DNA from: Streptomyces sp. NBC_01408
GTDB taxonomy: Bacteria > Actinomycetota > Actinomycetes > Streptomycetales > Streptomycetaceae
Length of the DNA: 64,000 bases
Direction of reading: 5' to 3'
Assembly (NCBI RefSeq): GCF_026340255.1
Contig: NZ_JAPEPJ010000003.1
Span: 248,001 to 312,000, forward strand
Shown: positions 38,477 through 46,857 of the stretch, one piece after another
Position numbering within the stretch: the first letter of the stretch is position 1
How the letters are laid out: each line of letters begins with the position of its first letter
Position numbers and translations under genes: made by a program
The notes under the pieces: generated by a model
What the model was told of the DNA's origin: nothing
What the model saw: the letters and a program-made list of their open reading frames with translations, nothing else
The model's database searches: none

Positions 38477-39205
38477 ATGACCACTGCTCTCATCACCGGA
38501 TCCTCCAGCGGCATCGGCCTGGACATCGCCCGGGCCTTCCTGGCGAGCGGCGCGAACGTCGTCCTGAACGGCCGCGACGCCGACCGCCTCGCCAAGACCG
38601 CCGCCGGCCTCGGCCATCCGGAGCGGACCGCGTGGGTCGCGGGCAGCATCGCCGAGCGGGAGACCGGCGAGGCCCTCGTCCGTACGGCGCTGGAGCGCTT
38701 CGGCCGCATCGACGTCCTGGTCAACAACGCCGGCACCTTCGCCTCCAAGCCCTTCACCGAGGTCACGGAGGCCGAACTCGACGGCTTCCTGACGGGCAAC
38801 CTCAAGGGCACCTACCTCACCACCCAGGCCGTGGTGCGGGCGCTGCGCGCACAGGGCGAGGGCGGCAGCATCGTCAACATCGGCACCGTCCTGGTGGACC
38901 ACGGGCTGGCCGGCTTCCCGGCCAGTGCGCCGGTGGCCAGCAAGGCCGGTGTGCACGGGCTGACCACGAGCCTGGCCGCCGAGCTGGCGGCCGACGGCAT
39001 CCGCGTCAACCTCGTCTCGCCCGGCATCATCCGCACCCCGCTGCACGAGGGGGCCGACGTGGACGCCTTCGGCGGGCTCGCGCTGCTCAACCGGGTCGGG
39101 GAGGCCTCCGAGATCGCCGAGGCGGTGCTGTACCTCGCGGGCGCCGGCTTCGTGACGGGCCACGCGCTGCGCGTGGACGGCGGCCACGTCACGGGCCGCT
39201 CCTGA
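38477..39205 (+). CDS. SDR-family protein lacking the usual catalytic Tyr
   Basis: This 242-residue Rossmann oxidoreductase has TGSSSGIGLDIA for the cofactor, VLNGRDADRL for the adenosine side, and VLVNNAGTF. The active-site stretch reads NIGTVLVDHGLAGFPASAPVASKAGVHGLTTSLAAEL. The Lys of Y-x3-K is present, but the residue four before it is Pro instead of Tyr, so ordinary dehydrogenase chemistry is doubtful. The C-terminus GAGFVTGHALRVDGGHVTG is typical. ATG at 38477 follows gaaagg; upstream in-frame codons are a shadow. It probably forms a transcript with the tautomerase and is under LysR control. Confidence 0.85.
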   Translation: MTTALITGSSSGIGLDIARAFLASGANVVLNGRDADRLAKTAAGLGHPERTAWVAGSIAERETGEALVRTALERFGRIDVLVNNAGTFASKPFTEVTEAELDGFLTGNLKGTYLTTQAVVRALRAQGEGGSIVNIGTVLVDHGLAGFPASAPVASKAGVHGLTTSLAAELAADGIRVNLVSPGIIRTPLHEGADVDAFGGLALLNRVGEASEIAEAVLYLAGAGFVTGHALRVDGGHVTGRS

Positions 39206-39241
39206 CCATCCCTCACTCACCTCTCCCGAAAGGACTTCCAC

Positions 39242-39451
39242 GTGCCGTACGTCAACGTCAAGATCACCCGTGAGGGCGCGACCGCGCCCCAGAAGGCCGA
39301 GATCATCGCCGGGATCACCGACCTGCTGGTCAAGGTCCTCGACAAGGACCCGGCCACCACCTTCGTCCTGATCGAGGAGGTCGCCCTGGAGGACTGGGGC
39401 GTGGGCGGCGTCCCCACGGACGAATACCGCCGCCGCCAAGCGCGCGGCTAG
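39242..39451 (+). CDS. 4-oxalocrotonate tautomerase-family protein
   Basis: A 69-residue protein. After removal of the initiator residue, Pro becomes the N-terminal base (M-PYVNVKITREG), the key residue of the family. The KITREG and DKDPATTFVLIEEV segments carry the usual Arg and the strand forming the hexamer or trimer. It starts at GTG after aaaggac. Its neighbours suggest work on a keto-enol or quinone-like compound together with the SDR. Confidence 0.85.
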   Translation: MPYVNVKITREGATAPQKAEIIAGITDLLVKVLDKDPATTFVLIEEVALEDWGVGGVPTDEYRRRQARG

Positions 39452-39512
39452 GGGGCGCCCGGCGGACGGCATCAGCCGAAATCCAGTCCCGCCGGCGATC
39501 GAGGCGCGGGGT

Positions 39513-39529
39513 CTGGGGCGGAGCCCCAG
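39513..39529. terminator. Short GC hairpin between convergent genes
   Basis: ctggggc gga gccccag is a 7-bp perfect stem with a 3-base loop, between the tautomerase and the convergent RidA gene. The surrounding ggtctggggcggagccccag is a very common Streptomyces intergenic sequence. Confidence 0.65.
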
Positions 39530-39559
39530 CAGCGGCGGCGCACCCGCGGCACGGCACGG

Positions 39560-39958
39560 CTACGGCAGGACGGCCACGCCGTCGAGTTCGACCAGCGCCT
39601 GGTCGTCCCAGAGGCGGACCACCCCTATCACGGCCATCGCCGGATAGTCACGGCCCGCCAACCTCCGCCAGATCGCACCGAGTTCGCCGGCGCAGCCCCG
39701 GTACGCCGCCACGTCCACCGCGTAGACGGTGACACGGGCCAGGTCCCCCGGGGCCCCGCCGGACTCCGCGAGCGCCGTCAGCAGGTTGGACAGGGCCCGC
39801 TCGAACTGCTCCGGCAGGGTCTCGCCCACCACCTTGCCCGAGGCGTCCAGCGCCGTCTGGCCGGCCAGGAACACCAGCCGGGAACCGGTCGCCGCCACCG
39901 CGTGCGAGAAGCCCGTCGGCGGCGACAGTTCCGCCGGGTTGATCCGCTCCAGGCTCAT
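39560..39958 (-). CDS. RidA-family enamine/imine deaminase
   Basis: This 132-residue YjgF/RidA trimeric protein shows SHAVAATGSRLVFLAGQTALDASGKVVG, EQFERALSNLLTALAESGG and ARVTVYAVDVAAYRGC, with a C-terminal PAMAVIGVVRLWDDQALVELDGVAVL. The position of the classical Arg in the family (R-T or R-A before the last strands) reads VIGVVRLW. The start overlaps the stop of the acyl-CoA dehydrogenase gene by four bases. In an aminobenzoyl-CoA pathway it could hydrolyse an imine or enamine formed after ring reduction; that is an inference. Confidence 0.85.
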   Translation of the reverse strand: MSLERINPAELSPPTGFSHAVAATGSRLVFLAGQTALDASGKVVGETLPEQFERALSNLLTALAESGGAPGDLARVTVYAVDVAAYRGCAGELGAIWRRLAGRDYPAMAVIGVVRLWDDQALVELDGVAVLP

Positions 39959-41082
39959 CGCGCGGCCACCTCCCCGTACAGCTCCTTGGCGATGATCGTG
40001 CGCTGGACCTCGCTGGCGCCCTCGTAGATCCGCGGGGCGCGGACCTCCCGGTAGAGGTGTTCCAGCAGGTGGCCCCGCTGGAGGGCGACGGCTCCGTGCA
40101 GCTGGACCGCGTGGTCCACGACGTACTGGGCCGTCTCCGTGGCGAGCAGTTTCGCCATCGCCGCGCGGCGGGGTACGTCCGGGGCGCCCCGGTCGTAGGC
40201 CCCGGCGGCCGCGTACACGAGCAGCCGGGCCGCCTCGGTGCGGGTGGCCATCTCGGCGACCCGGTGCGCCACGGCCTGGAGGTCGCGCAGCATCCCGCCG
40301 AAGGCCGCACGGCCCGCGGTGTACGTCAGGGTCGCGTCGAGCGCGGCCCGGGCCATGCCCACCGCGAACGCGCCGACGCTGGGGCGGAAGAGGTTCAGGG
40401 TGTCCATCGCGACCCGGAAGCCGCGCCCGGGCTCGCCCAGCAGGTCCCGGGGGCCGACCGGGACCCCGTCGAAGGCGAGCGCGCCGATGGGGTGGGGGGA
40501 GAGCATCTCCAGGGCCTCGCCGGAGAGTCCGGGGCGGTCCGCCGGGACGAGGAAGGCCGATACCCCCTTGGCGCCCGGCCCTTCACCCGTCCGGGCGAAC
40601 ACGGTGTAGAAATCGGCTTCCGGGGCGTTGGAGATCCACCGCTTCTCCCCGCTGAGGCGCCAGCCGCCCCCGGAGTCCGGGGCTGCCGCCAGGGCCAGCG
40701 CCGCCGCGTCCGAGCCGGCCCCCGGCTCGCTCAGCGCGAAGGCCGCCACGGTGCGACCGGCGCGCACACCGGGCAGCCAGCGCTCGCGCTGTGCCTCGCT
40801 GCCCTCCCGCAGGACCGGGTAGGCGCCCAGCCCTTGGAGGGCGAGCGCCGTCTCGGCCTCCGTGCAGCCGTAGGCGAGGGATTCGCGCAGCAGGCACAGT
40901 TCCAGCGCGCCCGACGCGAAGACCCGTTCCAGCAGGCCCGCCTCCCCCAGTGCCGCGAGGAGCGGCCGGTTGACCCGGCCTGGCTCCCCCTTCTCGGCCA
41001 GCGGCCTCAGCCGCTCCGCCGACAGTGCGCGCAACTGCCCGCACCACTCCTCCTGGTCCGCCCCGAGCGCGAATCCGGTCAT
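39955..41082 (-). CDS. Acyl-CoA dehydrogenase
   Basis: A 375-residue FAD enzyme. FALSEPGAGSDAAAL and GEKRWISNAPEADFYTVFART are the standard FAD/substrate motifs. The last third has YTAGRAAFGGMLRDLQAVAHRVAEMATRTEA and HLLEHLYREVRAPRIYEGASEVQRTIIAKEL. The general base is expected in YEGASE. It is divergent from the aryl-CoA ligase gene, with a candidate operator between them. It likely oxidises a ring-derived CoA thioester in the same pathway as the ligase and the monooxygenase/OYE fusion. Confidence 0.9.
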   Translation of the reverse strand: MTGFALGADQEEWCGQLRALSAERLRPLAEKGEPGRVNRPLLAALGEAGLLERVFASGALELCLLRESLAYGCTEAETALALQGLGAYPVLREGSEAQRERWLPGVRAGRTVAAFALSEPGAGSDAAALALAAAPDSGGGWRLSGEKRWISNAPEADFYTVFARTGEGPGAKGVSAFLVPADRPGLSGEALEMLSPHPIGALAFDGVPVGPRDLLGEPGRGFRVAMDTLNLFRPSVGAFAVGMARAALDATLTYTAGRAAFGGMLRDLQAVAHRVAEMATRTEAARLLVYAAAGAYDRGAPDVPRRAAMAKLLATETAQYVVDHAVQLHGAVALQRGHLLEHLYREVRAPRIYEGASEVQRTIIAKELYGEVAAR

Positions 41083-41112
41083 CCGAATGTCCCCGCATCT
41101 ATCGCGTCCTGT

Positions 41113-41124
41113 TGACTGCCGTCA
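41113..41124. promoter_or_regulatory. Candidate operator of the aminobenzoate cluster (site 1)
   Basis: TGACTGCCGTCA lies between the divergent acyl-CoA dehydrogenase and ligase genes and recurs as TGACCGCCGTCA at 47710-47721 upstream of the enoyl-CoA hydratase. Next to it is a second inverted repeat cacga-tacgc-tcgtg (41129-41143). The PaaX-type regulator encoded at 42830 is the obvious candidate protein. Confidence 0.4.
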
Positions 41125-41202
41125 CCATCACGATACGCTCGTGTCGCGACCGCACGGCCGGCTCCACCCCAATCCGGACCGTCGCAAGGGGGCGAACCCG
41201 CC

Positions 41203-42825
41203 TTGGACCTCAAACCTTCCGCGCACACCGACACCTTTGCCCGCGACCACCTGCCGCCCGCCGGCTCGTGGCCGGAACTCCTCTTCGAGCTGCCCGAGCT
41301 CGCGTACCCGGACCGGCTCAACTGCGGGGCCGAGCTGCTCGACGCGACCATCGCCCGGTTCGGGCCCGACCGCCCGGCCTTCCGCACCGGCGCCGGCGAG
41401 GTGTGGACCTACGGTGCGCTGCGCGAGCGCGTGGACCGCCTCGCGCACGTACTCACTGTCGATCTGGGCGTCGTCCCCGGCAACCGGGTGCTGCTGCGCG
41501 GACCCACCGGCCCCTGGCTCGCGGCGTGCTGGCTCGCGGTGCTGAAGGCGGGCGCGGTGGCCGTCACCGTCCTGCCCCAGCAGCGGGCCCAGGAGCTGGC
41601 CACGGTCTGCGCGATGGCCCAGGTGCGCCACGCCCTGTGCCACGCCGACGTGCTCGACGACCTCGTCAGGGCCGGGGTGCCGGGGCTGCGCATCACCCCG
41701 TACGGGGGCGGGTCCGAGGACGATCTGCTGCGGCTGGCCGAGGCCCGGACGGCCGTGCCCTTCCCCGCCGTCGACACCTCCGCCGACGACGTCGCGCTCA
41801 TCGCCTTCACCTCGGGCACCACCGGGCGGCCGAAGGGCTGCATGCACTTCCACCGGGACCTGCTCTCCGTCGCCGACACCTTCTCCCGCGGGGTGCTGCG
41901 CCCCCGTCCCGACGACGTCTTCGCGGGCAGTCCGCCGCTCGGCTTCACCTTCGGGCTCGGCGGACTGGTCGTCTTCCCGCTGCGGGCCGGCGCCTCCGCG
42001 CTGCTGCTGGCGGAGGCGGGGCCGCGCACGCTGCTGCCCGCCCTGGCGCAGCACCGGGTGACGGTGCTGTTCACCGCGCCGACCGCCTACCGGACGATGC
42101 TGGACGCGCTGGGCCCGTACGACGTGGGTGCGTACGACCTCTCCGCGCTGCGCCGCTGCGTCTCCGCCGGGGAGAACCTGCCCGCGGCGACCTGGCAGGC
42201 CTGGTACGAGCGCACCGGCCTGCGGATCATCAACGGGATCGGGGCCACCGAGCTGCTGCACATCTTCATCTCCGCCGCCGACGAGGACATCCGGCCCGGT
42301 ACGACCGGCCGGGTGGTGCCGGGCTGGCAGGCCCGGGTGGTGGACCCGTCCGGCCGGCCGGTCGCGGACAACGAGCCGGGGCTGCTGGCCGTACGCGGCC
42401 CGGTGGGCTGCCGGTACCTGGCCGATCCCCGGCAGGCCGAATACGTACGGGACGGCTGGAACCTCACCGGCGACACCTACGTACGGGACCCGGAGGGGTA
42501 CTTCCGCTACGTGGCCCGCGCGGACGACATGATCATCTCCGCGGGGTACAACATCGCGGGCCCGGAGGTGGAGGAGGCCCTGCTGCGCCACCCGGACGTG
42601 GTGGAGGCGGCGGTGGTGGGCCGCCCGGACGAGCGACGCGGGCAGGTCGTGGTGGCGTACACGGTCACCCGTGAGGGCGTCACGCTCACGGAGGAGGATC
42701 TGCGCACCTTCATGCGGGCCGAGCTGGCCCCGCACAAGTGCCCGCGCTCCTTCGTCTTCCTTCGCGCGCTCCCCCGCACGGCCACCGGCAAACTGCAACG
42801 CTTCCGGCTGCGCGATCTAGAGTGA
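41203..42825 (+). CDS. Aryl-CoA ligase, likely 2-aminobenzoate-CoA ligase
   Basis: This 540-residue ANL-superfamily enzyme has the P-loop-like AFTSGTTGRPKGCMHFHRDL, A5 motif GIGATELLHIF, A7-A8 GWNLTGDTYVRDPEGYFRYVARADDMIISAGYNI and the C-terminal catalytic Lys in PRTATGKLQRF. The style (ATELLHIFIS) is that of benzoate/2-aminobenzoate CoA ligases. With the monooxygenase/OYE fusion downstream, anthranilate from tryptophan breakdown is the likely substrate. TTG at 41203 is used as the start, with aaggggg about 10 bases before it. It is followed after five bases by the PaaX-like regulator. Confidence 0.87.
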   Translation: MDLKPSAHTDTFARDHLPPAGSWPELLFELPELAYPDRLNCGAELLDATIARFGPDRPAFRTGAGEVWTYGALRERVDRLAHVLTVDLGVVPGNRVLLRGPTGPWLAACWLAVLKAGAVAVTVLPQQRAQELATVCAMAQVRHALCHADVLDDLVRAGVPGLRITPYGGGSEDDLLRLAEARTAVPFPAVDTSADDVALIAFTSGTTGRPKGCMHFHRDLLSVADTFSRGVLRPRPDDVFAGSPPLGFTFGLGGLVVFPLRAGASALLLAEAGPRTLLPALAQHRVTVLFTAPTAYRTMLDALGPYDVGAYDLSALRRCVSAGENLPAATWQAWYERTGLRIINGIGATELLHIFISAADEDIRPGTTGRVVPGWQARVVDPSGRPVADNEPGLLAVRGPVGCRYLADPRQAEYVRDGWNLTGDTYVRDPEGYFRYVARADDMIISAGYNIAGPEVEEALLRHPDVVEAAVVGRPDERRGQVVVAYTVTREGVTLTEEDLRTFMRAELAPHKCPRSFVFLRALPRTATGKLQRFRLRDLE

Positions 42826-42829
42826 AGCT

Positions 42830-43630
42830 GTGGCCGAGCAGCACACCCCGCGATCCCTGATCGTCACCTTCTACGGCGCCTACGGGCGGGCCTTCGAGGG
42901 CCCGGTCCCGGTGTCCGCGCTGATCCGCCTGCTGGGCGCGGCCGGCGTGGACGCCGCGTCGGTCCGCTCTTCGGTGTCCCGGCTGAAGCGGCGCGACTTC
43001 CTGCTGCCCGCGCGCGCGGCGGACGGCTCGGCGGCCTACGAGCTCTCCCGGGAGGCGCGGCAGCTGCTGGAGGACGGCGACCGGCGGATCTACGGCGCCC
43101 CGCAGCGCTCGCCCGAGTGGCTGGTGGCGGTGTTCTCCGTCCCGGAGCAGGAGCGGCACAAGCGGCACCTGCTGCGCTCCCGGCTGGCCCGGCTCGGCTT
43201 CGGCGCGGTGGCGCCGGGCGTGTGGATCGCCCCGGCCCAGCTGTACGAGGAGACCGGGCACACGCTGGAGCGGCTGCACCTGACCCCGTACGTGGAGCTG
43301 TTCCGCGGCGCCCACCTCGGCTTCGCCCCGACCGCCGAGGCGGTGGCGCGCTGGTGGGACCTGGCCTCCCTGGCCAAGCAGCACGAGGAATTCCTCGACC
43401 TGCACGAACCCGCTCTGCGCGCCCTCCAGTCGGGCCCGGACCCCACTCCGGAGGAGGCCTACCGCGGCTACCTCCTCGCCCTGGACAGCTGGCGGCGCCT
43501 CCCGTACGCCGACCCGGGGCTGCCGCGCGAGCTGCTGCCTGCGGACTGGCCGGGCGACCGCGCGGCGGCGGTGTTCGCGGAACTCCACGCGAGGCTGCGG
43601 GACGTGGGCGCCGCCTTCGCGGGGCCGTGA
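42830..43630 (+). CDS. PaaX-family transcriptional regulator
   Basis: A 266-residue regulator of phenylacetate-type aryl-CoA pathways. The N-terminal winged helix is SLIVTFYGAYGRAFEGPVPVSALIRLLGAAGVDAASVRSSVSRLKRRDFL, followed by the central domain (PEWLVAVFSVPEQERHKRHLLRSRLARLGFG and GVWIAPAQL) and the C-terminal PaaX domain (YRGYLLALDSWRRLPYADPGLPRELLPADWPG). GTG lies five bases after the ligase stop. The expected effector is an aryl-CoA thioester made by the ligase. Confidence 0.9.
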   Translation: MAEQHTPRSLIVTFYGAYGRAFEGPVPVSALIRLLGAAGVDAASVRSSVSRLKRRDFLLPARAADGSAAYELSREARQLLEDGDRRIYGAPQRSPEWLVAVFSVPEQERHKRHLLRSRLARLGFGAVAPGVWIAPAQLYEETGHTLERLHLTPYVELFRGAHLGFAPTAEAVARWWDLASLAKQHEEFLDLHEPALRALQSGPDPTPEEAYRGYLLALDSWRRLPYADPGLPRELLPADWPGDRAAAVFAELHARLRDVGAAFAGP

Positions 43631-43675
43631 CGCAAAACCGGGTGCGCGGGGCCCCTGCCGACGCGAGGATGGGAC

Positions 43676-44515
43676 ATGACCTGGACCTTCACTCGTGACC
43701 TGGCGGCCTTTCTGGCCGCGGCGGGCCCTTCGGTGGCCGCCCGGCCCGTGTCGAACACCATCCTGCTGACCACGGCCGACGCCCTGGAGCGGCGCGGGCC
43801 GCACGCCTTCGGCCGGGCGGACCCCTTCTTCGGCTGGTGGACCGGGGCCGAGGGGGCCGTCGCCGGCGGGCTGCTGTGCACACCGCCGTTCCCCGTGCTG
43901 CTCAGCGCGTTGCCCGCCGAAGCGGTCCGGGCGCTGGCGGTCGCCCTCGACACCGAACCGCTGCTCGCCGGCATCAGCGGGTTCAACGCCCGCCGGGCCG
44001 ACGCCGAGGTGCTCGCCGGGGCCTGGGGGCAGCCGGCCCGGGTCGCCGAGGAGAACCGCCTGTACCGGCTGGACGGGCTGATCGCCCCGGATCCCGCCCC
44101 GGCAGGGCGGGCCCGGAACGCCGCCGAGGCCGACCTCCCGCTGCTGCTGAACTGGATCGAGGCCTTCAACCTGGAGGCCGGGCAGCCCGGGTCCCCCTCC
44201 GCGGCCGCCCTGCGCGACCGGATCTCGTACGGCGGGGTGCTCCTGTGGGAGCACGCCGGAGCCCCCGTCTCCCTGGCCTCCTTCACCCGCCCGATCGGCT
44301 CGGCCTGCCGGATCGGCCCGGTCTGGACCCCGCCAGGGTCCCGCCGCCACGGTTTCGCGGCCGGGGTCACGCACGCGGCGAGCCGGGCGGCGTACGCGGC
44401 CGGCGCCTCGGAGGTGCTCCTCTTCACCGACCTGGCCAACCCCACCAGCAACGGCGTGTACCTGCGCCTGGGTTACGTCCCGGTCGAGGACCGCACGGAG
44501 GTCGTCGCCGCCTGA
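43676..44515 (+). CDS. GNAT-family acetyltransferase
   Basis: This 279-residue protein has a poorly conserved N-terminal half and a C-terminal GNAT fold. ISYGGVLLWEHAGAPVSLASFTRP leads to IGPVWTPPGSRRHGFAAGVTHAASRAAYAAGASEVLLFTDLANPTSNGVYLRLGYVPVED, with the acetyl-CoA loop around SRRHGFA and the terminal N-x-x-Y-x-x-x-G-Y. The substrate is unknown. It lies between the regulator and the convergent monooxygenase gene and is not obviously part of the catabolic pathway. Confidence 0.85.
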   Translation: MTWTFTRDLAAFLAAAGPSVAARPVSNTILLTTADALERRGPHAFGRADPFFGWWTGAEGAVAGGLLCTPPFPVLLSALPAEAVRALAVALDTEPLLAGISGFNARRADAEVLAGAWGQPARVAEENRLYRLDGLIAPDPAPAGRARNAAEADLPLLLNWIEAFNLEAGQPGSPSAAALRDRISYGGVLLWEHAGAPVSLASFTRPIGSACRIGPVWTPPGSRRHGFAAGVTHAASRAAYAAGASEVLLFTDLANPTSNGVYLRLGYVPVEDRTEVVAA

Positions 44516-44594
44516 CCACGCCGCCGCAAGCCCGCGGGCGTAGGGGCGTAGGGCCGTACGGGTACTGGCCTAAGGGCGTACCGGCGTACGGGCG

Positions 44595-46853
44595 TCAGCC
44601 GCGGCCCGTCGGCGGGGGACGGCTGCCCGCGCGGTAGGGGGCGGGCCAGGGCGCGGCCGGGCCCTCGTAGGACTGCTCGGCGGCCGCGTGCAGGGTCCAG
44701 TGGGGGTCGTAGAGGTGGGGACGGCCGAGGGCGCACAGGTCGGCGCGGCCGGCCAGCAGCAGGGAGTTGACGTCGTCCCAGGAGGAGATCGCCCCGACCG
44801 TGATGACCGGGATCCCCAGCGCGTTGCGGATCCGGTCGGCGTAGGGGGTCTGGTACGAGCGCCCGTACTCGGGGGCCTCGTCCGCCACCACCTGGCCGGT
44901 CGAGACGTCGACGGCGTCCGCGCCGCGGGCGGCGAAGGCCGCCGCGATCGCCACGGCCTCCTCGTCCGAGGTGCCGCCGGGCGCCCAGTCGGTCGCCGAG
45001 AGGCGGACCGTCATGGGCCGGTCCCCGGGCCAGACGGCGCGGACCGCGTCGAAGACCTCCAGCGGGAAGCGCAGCCGGTTCTCCAGGGAGCCGCCGTAGG
45101 CGTCGGTGCGGTGGTTGGTCAGCGGCGACAGGAAGCCGGAGAGCAGGTAGCCGTGGGCGCAGTGGAGTTCCAGCAGGTCGAAGCCGCAGGCGGCCGCGCG
45201 GACCGCGGCGGCCGTGAAGTCGGAGCGGACCGCTTCCAGGTCGGCGGCCGTCGCCGCGCGCGGGACGGCCGAGACGCCCGGCCGGTAGCGCAGCGCGGAG
45301 GGGGCCAGCAGCGGCCAGTTGTCCTCCGGCAGCGGGTCGTCCATGCCCTCCCACATCACGCGTGTCGAGCCCTTGCGGCCCGAGTGCCCGAGCTGGACGC
45401 CCAGCGCGGTACCGGGTGCGGAGGTGTGCACGAAGTCGGCGATCCGCTTCCAGGCCGTGGCCTGCTCCTGCGTGTACAGGCCCGCGCAGCCCGGGGTGAT
45501 GCGGCCCTCGGCGCTGACGCAGACCATTTCCGTCATCACCAGGCCGGCCCCGCCCAGGGCCCGCGCGCCGAGGTGTACGAGGTGGAAGTCCCCGGGGACG
45601 CCCTCCACGGCCGAGTACATGTCCATCGGGGAGACCACGACCCGGTTGCGCAGGGTCAGTCCGCGCAGGGTGAACGGGGTGAACATCGGCGGGGTCCGCT
45701 CGTCCGGGGCGCCGAAGTCGCGTTCCACGGAGCGGGTGAACCGCTCGTCGCGCAGCCGCAGGTTGCCGTGGGTGACCCGGCGGCTGCGGGTGAGCAGGTT
45801 GAAGGCGAACTGCCGGGCGGGCTGGTCGACGTAGCCCGCGATCTCCTCGAACCAGCGCATGCTGGCGGCCGCCGCCCGCTGGGTGCTGGCCACCGCGGGA
45901 CGGCGCGCCGCCTCGTACGCGGCGAGGGCGGAGGGCACGTCCGGGTGCGCGGCGACCGCTTCGGCGAGGGCGAGGGCGTCCTCCACGGCCAGTTTGGTGC
46001 CGGAGCCGATGGAGAAGTGCGCGGTGTGCGCCGCGTCGCCGAGCAGCGCCACGTTGCCGTGCGACCACCGCTCGTTCACGACGGTACGGAAGCGGGTCCA
46101 CGCCGAGTGGTTCCCGCGCAGCGGCCGCCCGCGCAGGGCCTCGCTGAAGATCTTGGCGCAGCGGGCCGCCGACTCGCTCTCGTCGCACAGGTCGAAGCCC
46201 GCCGCCGCCCACACCTCGTCGCGCATTTCGACGATCACCGTGGAGGAGTCCGCGGAGTACGGATAGGCGTGCAGCTGCATCACCCCGTACTCGGTCTCCG
46301 CGACCTCGAAGCGGAAGGCCTCGAAGGCGAAGTCGGCGGCCAGCCAGATGTAGCGGCAGCGGCCGTTCGTCACCGTCGGGCCGAAGTGCGCGGCCCCGCT
46401 CTGCCGGATCGCGCTGTGCACCCCGTCCGCCGCGACCACCAGGTCGTGGGAGGCGGCGAGGGCGGCGGCGTCGGGGGCCCCGGCCCGGAAGCGGAGCCGG
46501 ACGCCCAGGCCGGCGCAGCGCTCGTGCAGGATCTCCAGCAGCCGGCGCCGGCCGAGGGCGGCGAAGCCGTGGCCGCCGGAGGTCAGCAGCCGGCCCCGGT
46601 GGACGACGTCCACGTCGTCCCAGCGCACGAACTCCGCGCTCAGGGCGGCGTGGACCACGGTGTCCGCCCGCTCGATGCCGCCGAGGGTCTCGTCGGAGAG
46701 GACCACGCCGAAGCCGAAGGTGTCCTCGGGTGCGTTGCGTTCCCACACCTCGACGCGGTGGCCCTGCCGGGCCAGCAGCGCGGCGGCGTACAGTCCTCCC
46801 GGCCCGCCGCCCACGACGGCGACCCGCAGGGGGTGCGCGGCGTCCGGGGACAT
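44595..46853 (-). CDS. Fused FAD monooxygenase and OYE-type reductase, 2-aminobenzoyl-CoA monooxygenase/reductase-like
   Basis: This is a 752-residue fusion. Residues 1-380 form a class A flavin hydroxylase: VAVVGGGPGGLYAAALLARQGHRVEVWERN, the DG motif HDLVVAADGVHSAIRQS and the GD motif VALLGDAAHTAHFSIGSGTKLAVEDA. From about residue 388 follows an Old Yellow Enzyme barrel (MFTPFTLRGLTLRNRVVVSPMDMYSA, GVQLGHSGRKGST, LLELHCAHGYLLSGFLSPLTNHRTDAYGGSLENRLRF). Known 2-aminobenzoyl-CoA monooxygenase/reductase and salicylyl-CoA 5-hydroxylase fusions share this layout; they hydroxylate and then reduce the ring of the CoA ester. It lies four bases downstream of the enoyl-CoA hydratase gene. Confidence 0.9.
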   Translation of the reverse strand: MSPDAAHPLRVAVVGGGPGGLYAAALLARQGHRVEVWERNAPEDTFGFGVVLSDETLGGIERADTVVHAALSAEFVRWDDVDVVHRGRLLTSGGHGFAALGRRRLLEILHERCAGLGVRLRFRAGAPDAAALAASHDLVVAADGVHSAIRQSGAAHFGPTVTNGRCRYIWLAADFAFEAFRFEVAETEYGVMQLHAYPYSADSSTVIVEMRDEVWAAAGFDLCDESESAARCAKIFSEALRGRPLRGNHSAWTRFRTVVNERWSHGNVALLGDAAHTAHFSIGSGTKLAVEDALALAEAVAAHPDVPSALAAYEAARRPAVASTQRAAAASMRWFEEIAGYVDQPARQFAFNLLTRSRRVTHGNLRLRDERFTRSVERDFGAPDERTPPMFTPFTLRGLTLRNRVVVSPMDMYSAVEGVPGDFHLVHLGARALGGAGLVMTEMVCVSAEGRITPGCAGLYTQEQATAWKRIADFVHTSAPGTALGVQLGHSGRKGSTRVMWEGMDDPLPEDNWPLLAPSALRYRPGVSAVPRAATAADLEAVRSDFTAAAVRAAACGFDLLELHCAHGYLLSGFLSPLTNHRTDAYGGSLENRLRFPLEVFDAVRAVWPGDRPMTVRLSATDWAPGGTSDEEAVAIAAAFAARGADAVDVSTGQVVADEAPEYGRSYQTPYADRIRNALGIPVITVGAISSWDDVNSLLLAGRADLCALGRPHLYDPHWTLHAAAEQSYEGPAAPWPAPYRAGSRPPPTGRG

Positions 46854-46857
46854 GGCG

